Assembly: GCF_014648815.1 (NCBI RefSeq)
Contig: NZ_BMRV01000007.1
Span: 62,001 to 126,000 of the forward strand
From: Streptomyces flaveolus
Lineage (GTDB): Bacteria; Actinomycetota; Actinomycetes; Streptomycetales; Streptomycetaceae
Direction: 5' to 3'
DNA length: 64,000 bases
The notes beneath the pieces were generated by a model that saw nothing but the letters and a program-made list of their open reading frames with translations, had not been told where the DNA came from and searched no databases. Positions 57,831-64,000 of the stretch are shown piece after piece. Position 1 is the first letter of the stretch. Each line of letters opens with the position of its first letter. The translations under genes and the position numbers were made by a program.

Positions 57831-58865
57831 TCAGACCGGCCGGGCCGCCAGCCAGGTGTCCTCCGCCGCGTAGTCGAAGAGTTCGCCGTAGTTCTGCGCC
57901 ATCTTCGGGAAGGCCTCCCGCCAGTCCCGCCCGGCGAGACGCTCCTCGAGCCAGGCCACCGTGTCCGGCAGGGTCTCGGCGTACCGGACCACCGGCCGGT
58001 AGTCCAGCTGCCGCTGAGCCGCCGTCATGTCGCACACGACCGGGAAGGGCACGGACCACGGCGTGTCGCCCAGGCCCTCCACCGGCGGCGGCCCGTCCAC
58101 CAGGACGTCCTCGGCCCGCACACCCATCACCGCGTCGATCTCCGCCGCGATCTCCGCCACCGTCGGCGCGTCCGGATCGACGGCGTTGAGCACGCGCGTT
58201 CCCGGCCGCGGGGCGGCCAGCCGGATCAGCTCGGCGATGTTGTGCACGCTCGCCGGATGGAAACGGCTCGCACCGCCGTACGCGAGCACGCGCCGTCGCC
58301 TGCCGTCCAGGTTGCGCTTGACGAAGTACAGCTCGCGCGGGGTCCGGCAGTGCGGCCCGTGGATCGCTCCCGCGCGCAGCAGCGTGACCGGCAACCGGTC
58401 CCCGGCGGCGAGGAGTTCGTTCTCCAGGGCCGCCTTGCGGGTGCTGTAGGACGTGTCGCCCGGCCGGACCGTGCGCTGCTCCTCGGTGACCGGTACCGGG
58501 TACTCGGGGAAGCCGTCGGGCTGGTCCTGCGTGTCGAAGTTCCGGCCCTTCGCGTCCTCGTAGACCGACACGCTGGAGATCACCACCGCCGAGCCGACGC
58601 GCCCGGCGAGCGAGACCAGTTGCCGGGCGTGTTCGGCGCCGTAGGCCACCATGTCCACCAGGACGTCACAGCCGTCGCCGACCGCCGCGGACAGCGCCGC
58701 GTCGTCCTCCCGGTCCGCGCGCACCACCCGTACGTCCCCGGGCCAGTCCGCGTCGCGGCCGCCGCCGCGCGAGACTGCCGTCACCTCCCAGCCGTCGCGG
58801 GCCAGCGACCCCACGGCCGCCCGTCCGATCTGTCCCGTCGCTCCGATCACCACAGCTCGTGTCAT
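57831..58865 (-). CDS. NAD-dependent epimerase/dehydratase-like protein (extended SDR)
   Basis: A 344-residue extended SDR. The cofactor loop is VIGATGQIG at the N-terminus. Ser in ISSVSVYED and Y-S-T-R-K provide the catalytic S-Y-K. The C-terminal part has SVPFPVVCDMTAAQRQLDYRP, as in nucleotide-sugar epimerase-like proteins that act on unknown substrates. There are no sugar genes nearby, so the substrate is open. ATG 58865 gives the normal start of the Rossmann fold. Convergent with tap. Confidence 0.88.
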   Translation of the reverse strand: MTRAVVIGATGQIGRAAVGSLARDGWEVTAVSRGGGRDADWPGDVRVVRADREDDAALSAAVGDGCDVLVDMVAYGAEHARQLVSLAGRVGSAVVISSVSVYEDAKGRNFDTQDQPDGFPEYPVPVTEEQRTVRPGDTSYSTRKAALENELLAAGDRLPVTLLRAGAIHGPHCRTPRELYFVKRNLDGRRRRVLAYGGASRFHPASVHNIAELIRLAAPRPGTRVLNAVDPDAPTVAEIAAEIDAVMGVRAEDVLVDGPPPVEGLGDTPWSVPFPVVCDMTAAQRQLDYRPVVRYAETLPDTVAWLEERLAGRDWREAFPKMAQNYGELFDYAAEDTWLAARPV

Positions 58866-58931
58866 ACGGAGACCGTAGGCGCACCCCTCCCGCCGGGCCA
58901 CGCCCTTCTGCCGAGGGCAGACACCGAGGGC

Positions 58932-59654
58932 CTAGCGATGCGGCAGCCGGGGGAACCTCCGGCCCCTCGCCGCCCTCTCCGCCTCCTCGGCCTTGACGTC
59001 GGCCGCGTACCGGTCGACGTACTCCTGCTCGGACAGCGACAGGATCGCGTACATGATCTCGTCGGTCACGGCGCGCAGCACGGCCTTCTCCCGCTCCATG
59101 CCCGCATAGCGGGAGAAGTCCAGCGGTTCGCCGAAACGGATCACCACGGGGTGCACCTTCGGGATCTTCCGGCCGGGCGGCTGGGCCTCGAAGGTGCCGA
59201 TCATCGCGCACGGCACGACCGGCACCCCGGCCCTGAGCGCCATCACCGCGACGCCGACCTTGCCCTTGTACAGCCGGCCGTCGTGCGAGCGCGTGCCCTC
59301 CGGGTAGATGCCCAGCAACTCACCCCGGCCCAGCACGCCCAGCCCTTCGCGGATCGCGGCCTGCCCCGCCTCCTTGCCGGAGCGGTCCACCGGGATCTGT
59401 CCCGCACTGCGGAAGAAGAACGCGGTCAGCCTGCCCTTGAGGCCCGGGCCGGTGAAGTACTCGGCCTTGGCGAGGAAGGTGATACGGCGCCGCAGTACGG
59501 CGGGCATCAGGAAATGGTCGGAGAACGACAGGTGGTTCCCGGCGACGATGGCCGCGCCCGAGTCCGGCACATGGTCCAGCCCCTCGATCCGGGGGCGGAA
59601 GACCAGCCTCAGCAGCGGGCCGAGCAGTACGTACTTGAGCACGTAGTAGAACAT
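58932..59654 (-). CDS. plsC: 1-acyl-sn-glycerol-3-phosphate acyltransferase (PlsC family)
   Basis: A 240-residue membrane-associated acyltransferase. An N-terminal hydrophobic anchor (MFYYVLKYVLLGPLLRLVF) precedes NHLSFSD (the NHx4D active site), QIPVDRSG, and the phosphate-binding YPEGTRS with P-VVP-C. Members transfer acyl chains to lysophosphatidic acid in phospholipid synthesis, though paralogues may act on other lipids. ATG 59654 is the start of the anchor; the frame to 59690 adds nothing family-like. Convergence with the next gene region is not seen: the neighbour at 59885 is divergent. Confidence 0.92.
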   Translation of the reverse strand: MFYYVLKYVLLGPLLRLVFRPRIEGLDHVPDSGAAIVAGNHLSFSDHFLMPAVLRRRITFLAKAEYFTGPGLKGRLTAFFFRSAGQIPVDRSGKEAGQAAIREGLGVLGRGELLGIYPEGTRSHDGRLYKGKVGVAVMALRAGVPVVPCAMIGTFEAQPPGRKIPKVHPVVIRFGEPLDFSRYAGMEREKAVLRAVTDEIMYAILSLSEQEYVDRYAADVKAEEAERAARGRRFPRLPHR

Positions 59655-59884
59655 GGTTCGCCCTCTCACCGGGATTGATGCTGTCCCCATGCTGAGTCAC
59701 CTGACGGGTCATCACCAGCCGCAACGGGCTTTGTCCTGTGTGTGGAAAAAGTTCGCTCAGTACGTGCGTAAGTTCTTCCGCGCCCGGTAAAACGCTGCTA
59801 CGTTCCTCCCCGAAAGCCCGGCGAGCCGGCCCCTGGGGGACAGGCGCCCGGCGCCCAGCCGCAGGCGAGGGAGGGGAGGGGTTC

Positions 59885-61076
59885 GTGAGACGGATGACTG
59901 CTCGGCCCGAGAACGCGCAGCAGGCACTGCTTCTCCGTTCACTGCGTGACGGCGGCCCCGCCTCCCGCGCCCGCCTGGGCGACCTGGTGGACCTGTCCCG
60001 CTCGAAGCTGGCCGTCGAGGTGGACCGGCTGCTGGAGACGGGCCTCGTCGCCGCGGACGGACTCGCCCCCTCACGAGGGGGGGCGGCGTTCGCACGGCAT
60101 CCGGCTCGCGCCGGCCCTGCGGTTCCTCGGTGTCGACATCGGTGCCACGTCGATCGACGTCGCCGTGACCAACGCGGAGTTGGAGGTCCTGGGCCATCTG
60201 AACCATCCGATGGACGTCCGGAAGGGGCCGGTGGCGGTCTTCGAGCAGGTGCTGTCCATGGCCGGCCGGCTGAAGGCCTCCGGTGTCGTGGACGGCTTCG
60301 ACGGCGCCGGGATCGGGGTCCCGGGCCCGGTCCGCTTCCCGGAGGGCGTGCCGGTCGCGCCGCCGATCATGCCGGGCTGGGACGGCTTCCCGGTGCGGGA
60401 GGCGCTCGGTCAGGAACTCGGCTGTCCGGTCATGGTCGACAACGACGTGAACCTGATGGCGGTGGGGGAGCAGCACGCGGGGGTGGCGCGATCCGTGGGC
60501 GACTTCCTGTGCATCAAGATCGGCACCGGCATCGGCTGCGGGATCGTGGCCGGTGGCGGGGTCTACCGGGGGACGACGGGCAGTGCCGGCGACATCGGCC
60601 ACATCCAGGTGGAACCGGCAGGCCGTGCGTGTTCGTGCGGCAACCGGGGCTGCCTGGAGGCGCACTTCAGCGGCGCCGCCCTGGCCGGTGACGCGGAGGA
60701 GGCCGCGCGCACGGGCCGGTCGGCACAGCTCGCCGCCCGGCTCGAGAGCGCCGGGCGTCTGACGGCCGTGGACGTGTCGGCTGCCGCGGCGGCGGGCGAC
60801 ACGGTGGCGCTGGAGCTGATCAGGGAGGGCGGAAGGCGGCTGGGCCAGGTCGTCGCCGGGCTTGTCAGCTTCTTCAATCCGGCGCTGGTGGTGCTCGGCG
60901 GTGGTGTGACCGGGCTCGGGCACACCTTGCTGGCCAGTGTCCGGACCCAGGTGTACCGGCAGTCGTTGCCGCTCGCCACGGGCGACCTGCCCATTGTGCT
61001 GGGCGAGTTGGGGCCGGTCGCCGGCACCGTCGGCGCCGCCCGGCTCATCAGCGACCACGTCTTCTCACCGGCCTGA
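59885..61076 (+). pseudogene. ROK-family sugar regulator broken by a frameshift in a G run
   Basis: The winged-helix part (ENAQQALLLRSLRDGG, DLVDLSRSKLAVEVDRL) is read in the frame of GTG 59885. The kinase-like part (LGVDIGATSIDVAVTNAELE, VDNDVNLMAVGEQH) and the zinc motif CSCGNRGC-LEAHF are read in the next frame. The frames meet at a run of seven G's (60077-60083). Six G's would restore SRGGRRSHG, a sensible join. Either the base count is wrong, or the gene is broken or phase-variable. The kinase frame is open to 61076. It precedes a sugar ABC operon that it would normally control. Confidence 0.85.
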
Positions 61077-61239
61077 CCGCCGCCGGGCCCCGGCATCGCG
61101 GACCGCGACGCCAGACCCCGCTCCACCCGAACGCCCCGGCACCCAGCACGCCAGGGGCTCTCCGCAGAGCCGCCCACGTACCCGATCCAGCCTGTCCTGC
61201 CCTGCCCGCTCACGGCCCACATCCGCCGAGGGGATCCTC

Positions 61240-62763
61240 ATGGCACCACAACCACCGTTGCTCACCATGTCCGGCATCACCAAGTCGTTCCCGGGCGTCC
61301 GCGCCCTGGACGGTGTGGACCTCGACGTCCAGGCCGGCGAAGTCCACTGCCTCCTCGGCCAGAACGGCGCCGGCAAGTCCACTCTGATCAAAGTGCTCGC
61401 CGGGGCCCACCAGCCCGACGGCGGTGAGATCACCTGGCGCGGCGAGCCCGTGACGCTCGGGTCGCCGATCGCCGCCATGCGTCTGGGCATCGCCACCATC
61501 TACCAGGAACTCGACCTGATCGAGGGGCTGTCCGTCGCGGAGAACGTCTTCCTCGGGCACGAACCCACCGCCGCCGGGTTCGTCGTACGCGGCTCCGCCG
61601 CCCGTACGGCCACCGCGGACCTGCTGAAACGGCTCGGGCACCCGGAGATCGATCCGGCCCGGCTGGTCGGCGACCTGTCCGCGGCGCAGCAGCAGATCGT
61701 CTCGATGGCCCGCGCGCTCTCCCACGAGGTGCGACTGATCGTGATGGACGAGCCGTCGGCGGCACTGGACCCCGACGAGGTCGACAACCTCTTCAGGATC
61801 GTGGGCGCTCTGACGGCCGACGGGGTCGCCGTCGTCTACATCTCCCACCGCCTGGAGGAGATCCGGCGCATCGGCGACCGGGTCACGGTCCTCAAGGACG
61901 GCCGGGCCGTGGCCGGCGGCCTGCCCGCGGAATCGACACCGACCCATGAGGTCGTGTCCCTGATGACCGGGCGGAACGTCCCGTACGTCTTCCCCGAGCG
62001 CGCCCGGGCGGGGTTCGCCGCCGGGAGGCAGCCGGTGCTGACCGTCGAAGGGCTGACCCGGCGGGGCGAGTTCGCACCCGTCGATCTGGAGCTGCGGCCC
62101 GGCGAGATCGTCGGCCTGGCCGGGCTCGTCGGGTCCGGACGCAGCGAGATCCTGGAGACGATCTACGGAGCCCGCAAGGCCGACGCGGGCCGCGTCCTCG
62201 TCGACGGCACCCCGCTGCGCCCCGGCAGCGTCCGCGCCGCCGTCCGCGCCGGCATCGGCCTCGCGCCCGAGGAGCGCAAGGCGCAGGGCCTGTTGATGCT
62301 GGAGTCCGTCAGCAGCAACGTCTCCGTCTCCACCCTCCCCCGGTTCGCCCGCGCCGGCTGGCTCGACCGGCGGGCCGAGCGCGCCGCCACACATCAGGCG
62401 GTCCGGGAGCTGTCCCTGCGGCCCGACAATCCCGACGCCGCGATCAGGACGCTGTCCGGCGGCAACCAGCAGAAGGCGGTGCTCGCCCGCTGGCTGCTGC
62501 GCGGATGCAAGGTGCTGCTGCTGGACGAGCCGACCCGGGGCGTCGACATCGGCGCCCGGGCGGAGCTCTACGCGGTGATCCGCCGGCTGGCCGACGAGGG
62601 CCTGGCCGTCCTTCTCGTCTCCAGCGAGGTGCCCGAAGTCCTGGGCCTCGCCGACCGGGTGCTGGTGCTCCGGGAAGGCAGCGTCGTGCACACCGCGGAC
62701 GCCCGGGAGCTCGACGAGCACCGTGTACTCGACCTCGTAATGGAAGGGAGCCCGACGCCATGA
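61240..62763 (+). CDS. Sugar ABC transporter ATP-binding protein (RbsA/XylG type)
   Basis: A 507-residue double ABC ATPase. The first half has Walker A GQNGAGKSTL, a diverged signature LSAAQQQIVSMARAL and Walker B VMDEPSAALD. The second half has GLVGSGRSE in place of a normal Walker A, then LSGGNQQKAVLARWLL and LLLDEPTRGVDIG. The degenerate Walker A in half two is normal for this family. It would power ribose/xylose-type sugar uptake with the permease that overlaps its stop (ATGA). CGAGGGG lies ahead of ATG 61240. Confidence 0.95.
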   Translation: MAPQPPLLTMSGITKSFPGVRALDGVDLDVQAGEVHCLLGQNGAGKSTLIKVLAGAHQPDGGEITWRGEPVTLGSPIAAMRLGIATIYQELDLIEGLSVAENVFLGHEPTAAGFVVRGSAARTATADLLKRLGHPEIDPARLVGDLSAAQQQIVSMARALSHEVRLIVMDEPSAALDPDEVDNLFRIVGALTADGVAVVYISHRLEEIRRIGDRVTVLKDGRAVAGGLPAESTPTHEVVSLMTGRNVPYVFPERARAGFAAGRQPVLTVEGLTRRGEFAPVDLELRPGEIVGLAGLVGSGRSEILETIYGARKADAGRVLVDGTPLRPGSVRAAVRAGIGLAPEERKAQGLLMLESVSSNVSVSTLPRFARAGWLDRRAERAATHQAVRELSLRPDNPDAAIRTLSGGNQQKAVLARWLLRGCKVLLLDEPTRGVDIGARAELYAVIRRLADEGLAVLLVSSEVPEVLGLADRVLVLREGSVVHTADARELDEHRVLDLVMEGSPTP

Positions 62764-63794
62764 CGCAACCGGCCTCTACGGCACAGCAGGACGCGCCCAC
62801 GTCCGTCACCGAACCCGCCACCGGCAAGGGCGGTTCCGGCCGGCCGCTCGGTCTGCGGTGGGACGTGCGCAGTCTGTCGTTGCTCGGTGTCCTCGCCGTG
62901 CTCGTCGTGGTCGGCGGGATCACCGCGCCGGACGAGTTCCTGGCCACGAGCAATCTGCAACTCGTCCTCACCCAGGCGTCCGTGATCGGTGTCGTCACCG
63001 TCGGCATGACGTTCGTCATCACCAGCGGCGGGATCGACCTGTCGGTCGGCGCGATCGTGGCGCTCGCCTCGGTGTGGGCGACGACCGTGGCCACGCAGGA
63101 GTTCGGCTTCGCGGGCATCCTCTTCACCGCCGTGATCGTCGGTGTGGGCTGCGGTCTCGTGAACGGCCTGCTGATCGCCTACGGCAGGATGGTGCCGTTC
63201 ATCGCGACCCTCGCCATGCTCGCCTCCGCCCGTGGCCTGGCCCTGCAGATCACCGACGGCAGCACCCAGGTCGTGACCGTCGAGTCGGTGCTCGACCTCG
63301 GTGTCCGGGACGCCTACGTCCTCGGCATCCCGCCGCTGGTCCTGGTCTTCGCCGCGGTCACCGTCATCGGCTGGCTGCTGCTCAACCGCACCACGTTCGG
63401 CCGCCGCACCGTCGCGGTGGGCGGCAACGCGGAAGCGGCGCGGCTCGCCGGCATCGACGTCCGCCGCCAGCGCCTCTACCTCTACCTGCTGTCCGGCCTG
63501 TGCTGCGGTGTCGCCGCGTTCATGCTGATCGTGCTGGCCGGCTCGGGACAGAACACCAACGGCAACCTCTACGAGCTGGACGCCATCGCCGCGGCGATCA
63601 TCGGCGGCAGCCTGCTCAGCGGCGGCCGCGGCACCATCGTCGGATCCGTCCTCGGTGTCCTGGTCTTCACCACGATCACCAACATCTTCGCCCTGAACAA
63701 CCTGGAGACCGCTGTCCAGCAGATCGCGAAGGGCGCCATCATCGTCGCCGCCGTCCTGGTCCAGCGCCGCTCCCTGCGCGGCGGCGACGCCTGA
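62760..63794 (+). CDS. Sugar ABC transporter permease (RbsC type)
   Basis: A 344-residue permease of the branched/ribose family, with a ~45-residue hydrophilic N-terminus and about nine or ten helices. Signatures are ITSGGIDLSVGAIVAL, GRMVPFIATLAML, GNAEAARLAGIDV and GGSLLSGGRGTIVGSVLG. It overlaps the ATPase gene by four bases. A 13-bp hairpin separates it from the binding protein. The sugar is not determined by sequence alone. Confidence 0.95.
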   Translation: MTQPASTAQQDAPTSVTEPATGKGGSGRPLGLRWDVRSLSLLGVLAVLVVVGGITAPDEFLATSNLQLVLTQASVIGVVTVGMTFVITSGGIDLSVGAIVALASVWATTVATQEFGFAGILFTAVIVGVGCGLVNGLLIAYGRMVPFIATLAMLASARGLALQITDGSTQVVTVESVLDLGVRDAYVLGIPPLVLVFAAVTVIGWLLLNRTTFGRRTVAVGGNAEAARLAGIDVRRQRLYLYLLSGLCCGVAAFMLIVLAGSGQNTNGNLYELDAIAAAIIGGSLLSGGRGTIVGSVLGVLVFTTITNIFALNNLETAVQQIAKGAIIVAAVLVQRRSLRGGDA

Positions 63795-63810
63795 CGCCGC
63801 GCCGCACACC

Positions 63811-63843
63811 GCCGGACGGCGGGACCTGACCCCGCCGTCCGGC
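63811..63843 (+). terminator. Hairpin between permease and binding-protein genes
   Basis: GCCGGACGGCGGG (63811-63823) pairs perfectly with CCCGCCGTCCGGC (63831-63843) around a 7-base loop, just after the permease stop and 51 bases before the binding-protein start. It may partly terminate the operon or stabilise one part of the mRNA. Confidence 0.7.
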
Positions 63844-63894
63844 AACCGCCTGCTCCCCCTTTCGCACATCGCACCATCGAAGGGCCGGTCCGAC

Positions 63895-64000
63895 ATGTCG
63901 AGAATCCCCGCCACCAGCCGCAGAGGGCTGCTGTTCGGCACCGCTGCCGTCTCGGCCGGCGCGCTGCTGACGGCCTGTACCAGCAACGAGCCCAAGAACC
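63895..64000 (+). CDS. Lipoprotein sugar-binding protein, N-terminal part (runs off window)
   Basis: Only ~35 residues are visible. They form a lipoprotein signal with a twin-arginine start (SRRGLLFGTAAVSAGALL) and a lipobox ending L-T-A-C, after which T-S-N-E-P-K-N begins the mature part. A lipobox preceded by twin arginines suggests Tat export followed by lipidation, frequent in Streptomyces. Position after the ATPase and permease identifies it as the substrate-binding protein of the sugar transporter. The ATG at 63895 is clear. Confidence 0.85.
   Translation, partial: MSRIPATSRRGLLFGTAAVSAGALLTACTSNEPKN

Noticed and set aside
1..64000. tRNA, rRNA, CRISPR arrays, insertion sequences or phage attachment sites
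   Set aside because: I looked for cloverleaf-like stretches, regular repeat-spacer arrays, transposase motifs and integrases and saw none. A dedicated tRNA search would settle the tRNA point.

Overview
The window is chromosomal DNA from a Streptomyces or a very close relative. The base composition is very GC-rich, and almost every codon ends in G or C. GTG and TTG starts are common. The gene content is typical of the genus: a WhiJ-like/DUF397/ATPase developmental module, an ECF41 sigma factor, a urease operon, a biotin cluster and a secreted tripeptidyl aminopeptidase nearly identical to the S. lividans Tap family. From memory, the order urease - bio - purB - sbcCD resembles the SCO1230-SCO1275 part of the S. 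coelicolor chromosome, read in reverse. I see no tRNA, rRNA, insertion sequence, prophage or CRISPR array, so this reads as core or near-core chromosome.

Left part (1-26 kb): mostly small housekeeping and regulator-target pairs. Examples are an XRE/cupin regulator divergent from an EamA exporter, an ArsR regulator divergent from a cation efflux pump, p-hydroxybenzoate hydroxylase, and an orphan protein that looks like the tail of cysteinyl-tRNA synthetase. There follow the SbcD/SbcC nuclease operon, two Lrp/AsnC regulators beside a rhodanese protein and a PLP enzyme, an Imm21-like immunity protein, a DUF885 peptidase-like protein, an ACT-GNAT acetyltransferase, a Tat-exported PhoD phosphatase and a MocR regulator. 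Many genes here have a TANNNT box placed so that transcription should begin at the start codon, which suggests leaderless mRNAs.

Middle part (26-43 kb): an ECF41 sigma factor with its own strong terminator; a HutC-type GntR regulator with a clear palindromic operator on its -35 box; a 0.6-kb gene-free stretch of small tandem repeats; a ROK regulator; a DesK/NarL-type two-component pair divergent from an ABC exporter; a mismatch uracil-DNA glycosylase overlapping purB, apparently with a CTG start; a GDSL esterase; two CNNM/CorC-like membrane proteins; an F420-type oxidoreductase; and an RHH antitoxin with a degenerate Fic/Doc-like partner.

Right part (43-64 kb): bioB-bioA-bioD run left, divergent from bioF, and BioB has an odd Cys/Gly-rich tail. 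The WhiJ-like/DUF397/ATPase module follows, then an NlpC/P60 cell-wall hydrolase whose leader carries a cyclic di-AMP (ydaO) riboswitch. Next come ureABCFGD with a GlnR-box-like array upstream, Tap with a hairpin that covers its Shine-Dalgarno sequence, an epimerase-like protein and a PlsC-type acyltransferase. The window ends in a ribose-type sugar ABC transporter operon. Its ROK regulator gene is broken by a single-base shift in a run of seven G's. The most interesting items are the riboswitch, the GlnR array, the ROK frameshift, the degenerate toxin pair, the tap hairpin, the CysRS-tail protein and the CTG-started glycosylase.
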